This document shows positions 7,918 through 14,927 of a stretch of DNA of 35,108 nt, piece by piece (positions within the stretch are counted from its first letter, which is position 1; the number at the start of each line of letters is the position of its first letter). A model generated the notes under the pieces. That model had not been told where the DNA came from. It saw only the letters and a list, made by a program, of their open reading frames with translations, and did not search any database. Origin of the DNA: an uncultured Prevotella sp. (GTDB lineage Bacteria; Bacteroidota; Bacteroidia; Bacteroidales; Bacteroidaceae); NCBI GenBank assembly GCA_937901345.1, contig CALCHM010000039.1, forward strand, positions 1 through 35,108, written 5' to 3'. Made by a program: the position numbers and the translations under genes.

Positions 7918-8066
7918 CTATATAGCATTTGACACAGGAATTATAACTGTCCCAACACAACTAAAGTTACTCGTCCCCCTAATTTTGAGCGGTGATGCCT
8001 TCAGCGTCACTAAAACATGAGTCAATCAAAGGTCACGCAAGTAACTGCTATATCATTACATTTCTA
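7918..8066. repeat. Dispersed mosaic repeat, copy 1
   Basis: The 25 bases at 7958-7982 match 20556-20580 at 23 positions on the same strand (shared core CAACTAAAGTT). The segment ends in AACTGCTATATCATT (8043-8057), which recurs at 8466-8480 and, inverted with one change, at 8428-8442. It has no coding content. Confidence 0.6.
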
Positions 8067-8070
8067 AAAT

Positions 8071-8292
8071 ATATGGCGCTGTTGCAGTGCGCAGAAACAT
8101 ATTTGTAATGCTTGCAGGTCTGCATAGACAGATTTTCAAAAAATATGACGCCGTGCAATGCGCATAGACGGATTTGAAAAAAATATAGTTCCTTGCAATG
8201 CGCATAGACGGATTTTGGAAAAATGTGGTGTTATACAGGTCCGCATGGACAGATTTGAAAAAAATCTGATGCCATGCAGATTTTTATGGAGG
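8071..8292. repeat. 40/41-bp tandem repeat array (copy A)
   Basis: The motif GAC(A/G)GATTT recurs at 8127, 8167, 8207 and 8248, with a degenerate GGAGG-like edge at 8289. Spacings are 40, 40, 41 and 41 bp. A typical unit reads GACGGATTTGAAAAAAATAT and ends TTGCAATGCGCATA. The same family occurs inverted at 28231-28455: the 18-mer GACGGATTTTGGAAAAAT at 8207-8224 is the exact reverse complement of 28353-28370. Units are contiguous and drift in sequence. Confidence 0.85.
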
Positions 8293-8334
8293 AACATTTA
8301 GATTGAATATTACCGTTCTGGAGGGTAATATAGC

Positions 8335-8424
8335 ACTTGATTCCTTTTAGGGGGAGTATCACCAAAGGTGGAGAGAGGGTGTCTCTTATGGGGATATTTT
8401 TAGTTAGTCTTCCTCGTTAAATTT
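8335..8424. repeat. Dispersed mosaic repeat, copy 2
   Basis: TTAGGGGGAG ... GGTGGAGAGAGGGT, then TTATGGGGATATTTTTAGTT through CTCGTTAAATT (8386-8424). The second part aligns with 20582-20618. The first resembles TTAGGGGAGG ... GGGCGGAGGGGT at 20671-20699. Confidence 0.55.
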
Positions 8425-8425
8425 T

Positions 8426-8482
8426 GCAATGATACAGCAGTTGCACCAAATCTGAAAACTGGATAAACTGCTATATCATTGC
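8426..8482 (-). terminator. Long hairpin downstream of deoC
   Basis: GCAATGATACAGCAGTT (8426-8442) and AACTGCTATATCATTGC (8466-8482) form a 17-bp stem with a single mismatch and a 23-nt loop. It begins 28 bp past the deoC stop. The U-tract is better on the plus strand (CCTTTTTCTTTC) than on the minus strand, so it may work both ways, or be a repeat-derived hairpin. Confidence 0.55.
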
Positions 8483-8510
8483 CTTTTTCTTTCTATTTTA
8501 AAAAAAATAG

Positions 8511-9395
8511 TTAGAATGGATTTACTTCCTCTCCCAAAATGTCGTTAACCAATTTGTTTGCTAACGAACTGGTACCAATGCGGAAGAGTTTTTTGTCGAT
8601 AAATTCCTGACCGAGTATTTCGCGCACAATAGTATAGTACATTACAGCATCTTCTACAGTCTTTATGCCTCCTGCAACCTTGAAACCTACCCAACGTCCT
8701 GTCTGTGCCTTATATTCCTTGATGGCTTTACACATGATGTATGCCGCTTCGGGAGTAGCGGAAATACTAATTTTACCTGTAGAGGTTTTAATGAAATCAG
8801 CGCCTGCATACATGGCCATTACTGCAGCTTTTTTAATGTTTTGTGCTGACTGAAGCGCACCCGTTTCTAAAATAACTTTTAAGGGAACTTCACCACAAAC
8901 TGCTTTAAGTTCTGAAATTTCATCGGAGCATGTTTCGTAGTCACCACTTAAGAACGTTCCTACGCTCAACACCATGTCAATCTCCGTAGCACCATCCTTT
9001 ATGGCCAACGCTGTTTCGATAGTTTTGATTTCAAGGAAGGTTTGCGACGAAGGAAAACCGCCACTTACGCAAGCAATTTCCGTACGGTCAACCTCAAGAC
9101 TCTCGCTTACTATTTTCGCAAAGTTGGGGTATACACAAAAGGTTGCTAATGGAGGCAAATCTTGATGTTCGTCATAGAAGCGATTGACTTTCTCAGTAAA
9201 TTCTAACACTGAATCTTGCGAATCAGTCACCGTGAGTGTAGTGAGTTCTACACCACTCAACAATTGTTTCTTTACTTCGTCCGTATTATAAAGTCCCTGC
9301 TTTTCTTCAAGCAGTTTCATAACTTCGTGATGCACGCGCTCGTCATTAAGTTCAGCACAATTGTATGCATTGAACATTTCTATATAATTGGCCAT
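8511..9395 (-). CDS. deoC: Deoxyribose-phosphate aldolase DeoC
   Basis: A class I aldolase that splits 2-deoxy-D-ribose 5-phosphate into glyceraldehyde 3-phosphate and acetaldehyde in deoxynucleoside breakdown. The 294-aa TIM-barrel protein has the Schiff-base lysine K203 in GADFIKTSTGK, the second active-site lysine K239 in GFKVAGGI, and the acid D140 in TEIDMVLSVG. It is longer than the roughly 220-aa short form because of about 40 extra N-terminal residues, as in the E. coli-like long class. It is the last gene of a minus-strand run with buk (25-bp gap) and ptb. No -7 motif lies between buk and deoC, so co-transcription is likely. A long hairpin follows. Confidence 0.95.
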   Translation of the reverse strand: MANYIEMFNAYNCAELNDERVHHEVMKLLEEKQGLYNTDEVKKQLLSGVELTTLTVTDSQDSVLEFTEKVNRFYDEHQDLPPLATFCVYPNFAKIVSESLEVDRTEIACVSGGFPSSQTFLEIKTIETALAIKDGATEIDMVLSVGTFLSGDYETCSDEISELKAVCGEVPLKVILETGALQSAQNIKKAAVMAMYAGADFIKTSTGKISISATPEAAYIMCKAIKEYKAQTGRWVGFKVAGGIKTVEDAVMYYTIVREILGQEFIDKKLFRIGTSSLANKLVNDILGEEVNPF

Positions 9396-9420
9396 AGGAA
9401 TATTTTTTTAAAAAAGTTAC

Positions 9421-10482
9421 TTATGCATACGTCATAACCTCACGCTCACCCTTTAATACGGCAAAAGCGTTGTCGGCCATGGCTTGCATTTCGTCTTCAC
9501 CAGGATATACGTGAACGGGAGCAAGGAAGTCTACGCGCTCTGCAATTTTGCTGGTGATATATTCGGAATACGCTAATCCACCCGTGAGCAAAATGGCATC
9601 AACCTTACCAAACATAACGGCACTTTGTGCGGCAATACTCTTTGCTACTTGATAACAAAGGGCATCAATCACCAATTTAGCATTACGATCGCCCGCTTCT
9701 ATGCGCTCCATAACCTTACGCACATCGCTCGTTCCAAGATGTGCAGCCACACCTGCCTTACCCACAATGCGCTTCATTATTTCGTTCTTTGTATAAACAC
9801 CACTATAGCAAAGCGTAATAAGGTCGGAAGTAGGGAGTGTACCAGCACGTTCGGGAGAGAAAGGTCCTTCGCCATCAAGTGCATTATTCACGTCAATAGC
9901 ACGCCCTTTCTGGTGAGCCGCTACCGAAATACCTCCTCCAAGATGGGCAACGATAAGGTTGAAGTCTTCATATTTTTTGCCCTGTTCCTTAGAAAAACGG
10001 AAGGCAATAGCACGCTGATTTAAGGCATGCCAAATAGAGCGACGCGGCATGAGAGTTGAACCAGTAATTCTGGCTACATCGTCCATTTCATCCACCGTAA
10101 CAGGATCGGCAGTAAGTGCACGACAATCGGGAAGCATATGAGCCAACTCATAAGCTATCAAGCATCCCAAATTGCAGGCATGCTTACGCTGCGCATTGAG
10201 CATGTCGAGACGCAATTGGGCATTTACTTCATAAACACCTCCACGTGTGGGTTTGCCTAAACCACCACGCCCAATTATAGCATCAAATTCAAAAGGAACG
10301 GCATGGTTGGAGAGAAAATTTAAAATATGTTTCTTGCGGTAATCGTATTGATCGGTTACACGAACGAAGTGTGAAAGTTCTTCTTCAGGATGGTTGATAC
10401 TCTCTACGAACACCTTTTGCTCATCTTCATAAACGGCAATTTTCGTAGTGGTAGAACCGGGATTTATAGCAAGTATTCTCAT
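9421..10482 (-). CDS. buk: Butyrate kinase (acetokinase family)
   Basis: Converts butyryl phosphate + ADP to butyrate + ATP, or the reverse. Related branched-chain acids are also possible substrates. The 353-aa protein begins MRILAINPGSTTTKIAVYED, the nucleotide-binding phosphate-1 loop of the ASKHA fold. It has the family stretches GRGGLGKPTRGGVYEVN, the catalytic-core VAHLGGGISVAAHQKGRAIDVNNALDGEGPFSPERAGTLP region (about residues 187-225), and ILLTGGLAYS near the C-terminus. The GP-F-S-PERAGTLP stretch favours butyrate kinase over acetate kinase. It lies 86 bp after ptb and 25 bp before deoC on the same strand, consistent with one operon behind the ptb promoter. Acyl specificity is inferred from family and from the Ptb partner. 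Confidence 0.93.
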   Translation of the reverse strand: MRILAINPGSTTTKIAVYEDEQKVFVESINHPEEELSHFVRVTDQYDYRKKHILNFLSNHAVPFEFDAIIGRGGLGKPTRGGVYEVNAQLRLDMLNAQRKHACNLGCLIAYELAHMLPDCRALTADPVTVDEMDDVARITGSTLMPRRSIWHALNQRAIAFRFSKEQGKKYEDFNLIVAHLGGGISVAAHQKGRAIDVNNALDGEGPFSPERAGTLPTSDLITLCYSGVYTKNEIMKRIVGKAGVAAHLGTSDVRKVMERIEAGDRNAKLVIDALCYQVAKSIAAQSAVMFGKVDAILLTGGLAYSEYITSKIAERVDFLAPVHVYPGEDEMQAMADNAFAVLKGEREVMTYA

Positions 10483-10568
10483 TAGATATTTTTTTAGTTA
10501 ACGAACAAATGGTCAATAATAAACAGTCAACATCATTAAGTACGTTGTCTGTTATTCATTATCTTTAT

Positions 10569-11462
10569 TTATGCCAAAGCAACAGCTATACTATAATACT
10601 TCGTCATGACGCTATCGCCTCTTGAAGAAAGCACCACGGGACAATCTGTGCCCTGCAAAACTCCGGCTATTTCGGCATTCGCAAAGAAGGGCATGGTCTT
10701 ATAAAAAGCATTTGCTCCAACAATATCGGGGAAGAGCAGTGCATCAGCCTCACCCTCCAAACAACTCTTGATGCCCTTAATTTCCAATGCTTCCTTGTCG
10801 AGTGCACAACGAAGGTCGAGCGGACCATCAAGGAGTAAATTACCCCACTCTCCCTGCTCAGCACGTGCAATAAGAGGAGCGTAAGTCATGGAATGCGGGA
10901 ATTTTTCGCTCGCATTTTCTGTACAGTGAAGCATTGCAATACGAGGTGTTTCTATTTGCAAGCGACGACACATTTCAGTTATATAACCTATTTGAGCAGC
11001 ACGTTGTTCTTCTGTAGGATAAGGCAAAACGGCTGCATCACTGATTAATAAGAAACGTTCTAACTTAGGCACTTCCATCACTGCAATGTGAGACATTACA
11101 CGTCCCTTAGGCAGAATACCTTCTTCTTTATTAAGAATAGCACGAAGCAAAACATCAGTATTTACTAACGCTTTCATCATTGCGTTAGCACGTCCCTCAC
11201 GCACCGCCTTCACAGACAAGCGCGCTGCTTCCATAGCGTCGGCAGCATATTCAAATTCAATACTATCAGCATACTGTTCCCAATCAGCAGGAAGGGGCAT
11301 CTTTGACTTATCACCTACCAATAAAAGTTTTACCCATCCTTCACGAAGCGCCATAAAGACTGCCTCCATAGAATGTTCGTCATGGGGATAAACAACCACC
11401 AAACGCTTGGGATTACGCGCCTCTGAAAGATGCGCTATGAGTGCAGAAAATGATTTTATCAT
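10569..11462 (-). CDS. ptb: Phosphate butyryltransferase (Pta/Ptb family)
   Basis: Exchanges CoA for phosphate: butyryl-CoA + Pi gives butyryl phosphate + CoA, feeding butyrate kinase. The 297-aa length fits phosphotransbutyrylase, not the full phosphotransacetylase with extra N-terminal domains. Visible landmarks are AMMKALVNTDVLLRAIL, VMSHIAVMEVP, LISDAAVLPYPT and, near the C-terminus, LLFPDIVGANAFYK, all in the order seen in Ptb. The frame stays open upstream to 11564, but the -7 element at 11486-11493 lies inside that extension. The ATG at 11462 (MIKSFSALIAHLSEA) is therefore the start, with a leader of about 20 nt. It is the first gene of ptb-buk-deoC. Other short acyl-CoAs are possible substrates. 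Confidence 0.92.
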   Translation of the reverse strand: MIKSFSALIAHLSEARNPKRLVVVYPHDEHSMEAVFMALREGWVKLLLVGDKSKMPLPADWEQYADSIEFEYAADAMEAARLSVKAVREGRANAMMKALVNTDVLLRAILNKEEGILPKGRVMSHIAVMEVPKLERFLLISDAAVLPYPTEEQRAAQIGYITEMCRRLQIETPRIAMLHCTENASEKFPHSMTYAPLIARAEQGEWGNLLLDGPLDLRCALDKEALEIKGIKSCLEGEADALLFPDIVGANAFYKTMPFFANAEIAGVLQGTDCPVVLSSRGDSVMTKYYSIAVALA

Positions 11463-11485
11463 CGTTGTATGTTTTTTTGTCCGCA

Positions 11486-11493
11486 CAAAGGTA
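11486..11493 (-). promoter_or_regulatory. ptb operon -7 promoter element TACCTTTG
   Basis: The minus strand reads TACCTTTG, an exact TAnnTTTG match, ending 23 bp before the ptb ATG. No clear -33 TTTG was found. It decides the ptb start codon and separates ptb from the nucleoside kinase gene upstream. Confidence 0.6.
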
Positions 11494-11615
11494 CTACTTA
11501 AAAAGGAGAAAGGAGAGGGGATAAATATTTTTTTAGAGTTCAGAGAACGGAGTACAGAGTACAACTACCATGCGGATTGTCATTAAAGAGTACAACTGCG
11601 AACTCACAACCTTCC

Positions 11616-13277
11616 TTAATATCTAAACGTACTTCCTCCTAAGAATTCTCGCAACAAGGATGTGGGGGGAAGCGCTTGAATAGAAATAGGATTGAGGTAA
11701 GAAAGGAACTTGCGCAAGCGGATAGCCTCAGTATATTCAGGTGCACTTTCAGGAACTTCTTCAAGCAAAGGAAGTGCTTGTTCACGCAGAACCCCAAATT
11801 CAAAGAGCATAGCTGTGTTGATCATCACGTCTGCTTCTTCCTGGAAGGGGAATATCCACTTTTCTTCGCCAGCACGAACAGAAGGCCAACGTGAGATGGT
11901 GTCGCGCGCTGAACAACCGCGATATTTATGGTCGCGCACAATGCGGCGCAATAAACGGTTGTCTGTTGTCGGAATATAATTATGGTTATCCAGCAAAATA
12001 GTTGTCAATGCCGATGCATAGATTTTAAACTTGTTTTCGGCAGGAATATTTTCGGTTAATGCTGGGTTCAGCGCATGAATACCTTCAAGGATGAAGATAG
12101 TTTCGGGGGTCGGATTAATGACATTCCCACTCATTTCGCTCTTACCAGTTTGGAAATTATAGCGTGGCAATTCTACGGATTCACCCTTGATAAGTGCATT
12201 CATCTGCTCTGTAAAGAGCGGGATGTTCATGGCATAAACACTCTCATAGTCGTAGTTGCCATTTTCATCAAGTGGTGTTTTTTCGCGGTCAACAAAGTAA
12301 TCGTCGAGTGAAATGGGCACTGGACGCTTTCCGCATGCCATGAGTTGTACACTTAGGCGCTTTGAAGTCGTAGTCTTACCACTTGACGAAGGTCCAGCAA
12401 TAAGAATTACCTTCCACTTTGGATTTTCAGCAATCTGGTCAGCCAAACGACTGATCATCTTTTCCTGAAGCGCTTCACTCACATTGATAAGATCGTTTGC
12501 ATATCCTGCCGCACACGCAGCATTGAGTTCTCCGATAGTAGTTACTCCGAGAATTTTCTGCCAACTATGCTGCTGGCGGAATACATCAAACATCTTGGGT
12601 TGTTCGCGCATAGGACGTAACTGAGACGGATTTTTAGAATCAGGCACACGAATCAAAATACCGTCGCCATAAGGGATAAGGTCGAAAAGATAAATCTGAG
12701 ATGTACGCACCAAGAGCGAACCATAGAAATAATTCGCCACATCTCCTAATGTATAATAATGTGTGTAGAGTCTTCCACAACTTTCCAGCAACTTTGCTTT
12801 ATTCTCCAACCCCGCATCACGGAAAAGTTTCACCGCCTCATCCGTATGCACCGTCAAGCGATGGAAAGGAAGGTCATCGTTAATAATTTCTTGCATGCGC
12901 ACTTTCAGTTGTGCCACCTGTTCTGGCGTAATACCTCCAGCCAAGTCTATATGGCAATAATAACCATTGCTCACTGGATTTTCAATGCGCAACATGGCAT
13001 CAGGGAAAAGGTCATGTGCTGCCTTGTAAAGCACAAAGAAGACGGAACGCGTATAAGTGCGATGACCTGAAGGAGAAGTAATATCTAAGTATTCAATATC
13101 CTTATCATTGAAGAGCACAAAATGCAACCCTTCAACTTTATTATTCACCTTCGCACTGGTAGGTCCGAACGGCATTTTGAGTTCAAGGAGTTCATACACT
13201 TCTTCCAAATTAAAACCCATGGGCACTTTATGCACACGCCCAGTATTAGCACAACGAATATTAATAGTTTTTGCCAT
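11616..13277 (-). CDS. TGS-domain nucleoside kinase (uridine kinase-like)
   Basis: A 553-aa fusion. An N-terminal TGS domain (about residues 1-65) and a ThrRS-like second additional domain (about 70-240, with HRTYTRSVFFV and FHRLTVHTDEAVKLF) precede a phosphoribulokinase/uridine-kinase P-loop domain. The Walker A motif GPSSSGKTT spans about residues 295-303, and ISLDDYFVDREKTP and FILEGIHALNPALTENI follow. This architecture is a known family in Bacteroidetes and Firmicutes, annotated as nucleoside kinase. The exact substrate is not shown by sequence. Uridine or cytidine is likely from the kinase domain, and the ThrRS-like part lacks the aminoacylation core. It has its own -33/-7 promoter beside the candidate origin. 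Its 3' end is 154 bp before ptb, which has its own promoter. Confidence 0.88.
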   Translation of the reverse strand: MAKTINIRCANTGRVHKVPMGFNLEEVYELLELKMPFGPTSAKVNNKVEGLHFVLFNDKDIEYLDITSPSGHRTYTRSVFFVLYKAAHDLFPDAMLRIENPVSNGYYCHIDLAGGITPEQVAQLKVRMQEIINDDLPFHRLTVHTDEAVKLFRDAGLENKAKLLESCGRLYTHYYTLGDVANYFYGSLLVRTSQIYLFDLIPYGDGILIRVPDSKNPSQLRPMREQPKMFDVFRQQHSWQKILGVTTIGELNAACAAGYANDLINVSEALQEKMISRLADQIAENPKWKVILIAGPSSSGKTTTSKRLSVQLMACGKRPVPISLDDYFVDREKTPLDENGNYDYESVYAMNIPLFTEQMNALIKGESVELPRYNFQTGKSEMSGNVINPTPETIFILEGIHALNPALTENIPAENKFKIYASALTTILLDNHNYIPTTDNRLLRRIVRDHKYRGCSARDTISRWPSVRAGEEKWIFPFQEEADVMINTAMLFEFGVLREQALPLLEEVPESAPEYTEAIRLRKFLSYLNPISIQALPPTSLLREFLGGSTFRY

Positions 13278-13371
13278 AGTTGTAAGGGATTAAGGTGAGA
13301 TTATTTAGTTAATATAATATTCTGTAGTTGTAACACCATTTAATAAAAGCATTCTGATTGTCACGTGTCCA

Positions 13372-13404
13372 CAAAGGTAAACCTAATTTTCCTACCCACA
13401 CAAA
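13372..13404 (-). promoter_or_regulatory. Nucleoside kinase promoter, -33 TTTG and -7 TACCTTTG
   Basis: On the minus strand TTTG (13401-13404) is followed after 21 bp by TACCTTTG (13372-13379). Both Bacteroidetes elements match exactly, with spacing in the accepted range. It is one of the two most complete promoters in the window. The leader would be about 90 nt. Confidence 0.7.
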
Positions 13405-13439
13405 TTTTAAAGTTAAAAAGAAAGAAGGAACCTATTAAC

Positions 13440-13810
13440 AGCATTTCATCATTTAAGTATCACCTCTTTTTTTTGAGTTTTCCACAATCACCACCTTTCT
13501 TATATATTTTCTATTCATTTCTTTTGTTTCTTCATAAGAAAAAGAAGAATAGATAATGTTGGTTGTTATAGGACGTGGAAAGTGTGGATAAATGAGAAGC
13601 GCCAGTTTTAAGTGGTTATTTTTAAGTAGATTTTAATAATCTTAATGGTGTTGAAAAGTGTGGATAATTTAGTGGGAAACGCATCGTTTGGGGTGTTGAA
13701 AGGTGGATAACGTTTATTGTGGAAGTATGATGTCTAAGTTGTAGTTATCAACAAACTTCTCCACTGAGTTTTCCACGAGTTTTCCACCGTTTTATCCACA
13801 TGCTTTTTAA
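13440..13810. other. oriC: Candidate chromosomal replication origin (oriC)
   Basis: Three exact DnaA boxes TTATCCACA occur at 13583-13591 (-), 13659-13667 (-) and 13792-13800 (+). One box fitting the relaxed consensus TTWTNCACA is at 13478-13486 (TTTTCCACA, +). One-mismatch boxes lie at 13702-13710 (-), 13745-13753 (+), 13769-13777 (+) and 13780-13788 (+). The left boxes mostly point one way and the right boxes the other. An AT-rich stretch (13490-13560, with runs such as TTATATATTTTCTATTC) could be the unwinding element. Leftward genes are nearly all on the minus strand and the nearest rightward genes on the plus strand, as expected around an origin. dnaA is not adjacent in this window. Origin function is inferred. 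Confidence 0.75.
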
Positions 13811-14071
13811 GTATTATAAATGAATTGGTGTACGCTAGAAATAGAAGACGTATGAAACTATATTTGAGTATCTCCTTTTGCCCCCTGCTATGATAATTAT
13901 TGGAATACAAATGGCATATACAGATTGATAGTGACTTTAGTATAAATGAAAGATGGCAACGTTAAGAGGTTAGGGTATAACTCCTATTTAGATGATTAAT
14001 TAATATAGCTCGTAAACCTAACCTTTAATGAAATTACGTTATGCTACACAATGTATATCAGATATAAATTT

Positions 14072-14079
14072 TAACTTTG
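14072..14079 (+). promoter_or_regulatory. tcdA -7 promoter element TAACTTTG
   Basis: An exact TAnnTTTG match ends 5 bp before the ATG at 14085. It lies inside the upstream extension of the frame (from 14028), which rules against that longer start. Transcription would begin within a few bases of the ATG, giving a leaderless or nearly leaderless message. Confidence 0.6.
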
Positions 14080-14084
14080 CAAAC

Positions 14085-14828
14085 ATGAAACAGCAAGAAA
14101 TATTTAGCAGATCAGAGCGCCTTTTAGGAACTAAAGGTATGGAGCGTCTTCGCTCACTTCGCGCCATAGTTTTTGGAGTGGGCGGTGTTGGTAGTTGGGT
14201 GGCCGAGGCATTGGTGCGAACGGGAGTTATTCACCTTACTATAGTTGACTCTGATTGTGTAGCAGTTTCTAATATCAATCGCCAACTTCCAGCGACAACG
14301 CTCACGGTAGGTGAACCCAAGGTTGAAGCATTAAAACGCCATTTGCTTGAGGTTAATCCTGAAGCACAAATTACGGCACTGAATATGATTTATAGTGCGG
14401 AACATGCATCAACGTTTGAACTTGAAACTTATGATTACATTGTGGATTGCATAGATAGTTTGGAGCATAAAACGTCGCTTATTCTTCATGCCACTTCTCT
14501 CCCCGCAAAGTTTTATGCTTCGATGGGCGCCGCTTTAAAGATGGACCCTACGCGCATACAAGTTGCAGAATTTTGGAAGGTGAAGGGATGTCCGTTGGCT
14601 GCTGCCCTGCGCCGAAGAATAAAGAAGAAGGGTACGTTCCCAAAGAAGAAGTTTAAATGTGTGTTTAGCGAAGAATTATTGGAAAATCGTGCTGAAACGG
14701 AAACATCTTCGGGAGGAACCTGGGACGCTCAGAAAGCACAAATTAACGGTTCACTTATGCATATCACCGCTATTTATGGTTTAACCCTGGCGGGATTAAT
14801 TATTCAAGATATTTACGGAGAGGGTTAA
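14085..14828 (+). CDS. tcdA: tRNA threonylcarbamoyladenosine dehydratase (TcdA/CsdL family)
   Basis: An E1-like ATP-dependent enzyme that dehydrates t6A37 to the cyclic form ct6A in ANN-decoding tRNAs. The 247-aa protein begins with FSRSERLLGTKGMERLRS. It then has the nucleotide loop GVGGVGSWVAEALVRTGV (about residues 32-49), DSDCVAVSNINRQLPAT, GEPKVEALKRHLLEVNP, YIVDCIDSL, and the later MGAALKMDPTRIQV stretch typical of TcdA rather than of ThiF or MoeB. The C-terminus is shorter and more basic (RRRIKKKGTFPKKKFK) than in E. coli. The start at 14085 follows from the promoter position. It is the first rightward gene after the candidate origin. TsaE, which acts in the preceding t6A step, is encoded 5 kb away. 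Confidence 0.93.
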   Translation: MKQQEIFSRSERLLGTKGMERLRSLRAIVFGVGGVGSWVAEALVRTGVIHLTIVDSDCVAVSNINRQLPATTLTVGEPKVEALKRHLLEVNPEAQITALNMIYSAEHASTFELETYDYIVDCIDSLEHKTSLILHATSLPAKFYASMGAALKMDPTRIQVAEFWKVKGCPLAAALRRRIKKKGTFPKKKFKCVFSEELLENRAETETSSGGTWDAQKAQINGSLMHITAIYGLTLAGLIIQDIYGEG

Positions 14829-14927
14829 ATAAATTTTCTACACTTTTCTCCTTATAATTTCTTATAACCTTACAATCTCATAACCTTACAACCTTATCTT
14901 TTAACCTTCCCTTAATTATCTTTATTT

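Larger units (their letters stand above)
7849..8510. other. Repeat-filled gap between deoC and the GNAT gene
   Basis: No gene was found in 660 bp. From left to right the gap holds the GNAT leader hairpin, one copy of a dispersed mosaic repeat (7918-8066), a 40/41-bp tandem array (8071-8292), a second mosaic copy (8335-8424) and a long hairpin behind deoC (8426-8482). Confidence 0.7.
13278..14084. other. Gene-free interval carrying the candidate replication origin
   Basis: An 800-bp interval without a gene. It holds the leftward kinase promoter at 13372-13404, an AT-rich stretch about 13405-13560, a cluster of DnaA-box sequences 13478-13800, and the rightward tcdA promoter at 14072-14079. AGGTTAG and CTAACCT near 13968 and 14017 form a weak inverted pair. 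Confidence 0.75.

Noticed and set aside
8071..8292. CRISPR array
   Set aside because: Units are contiguous and degenerate with no unique spacers of constant size, and no cas genes are present. The same applies to the arrays at 2797, 20048 and 28098.
13968..14023. AGGTTAG/CTAACCT pair upstream of tcdA as an operator
   Set aside because: The 7-bp arms are about 42 bp apart and AT-rich, with no further symmetry, so chance is a fair explanation.
13278..14084. tRNA, rRNA or riboswitch in the large gene-free intervals
   Set aside because: No cloverleaf with a GTTCGA-type T-arm or known riboswitch core was seen by eye in any of the five gaps. A covariance-model search would be decisive.
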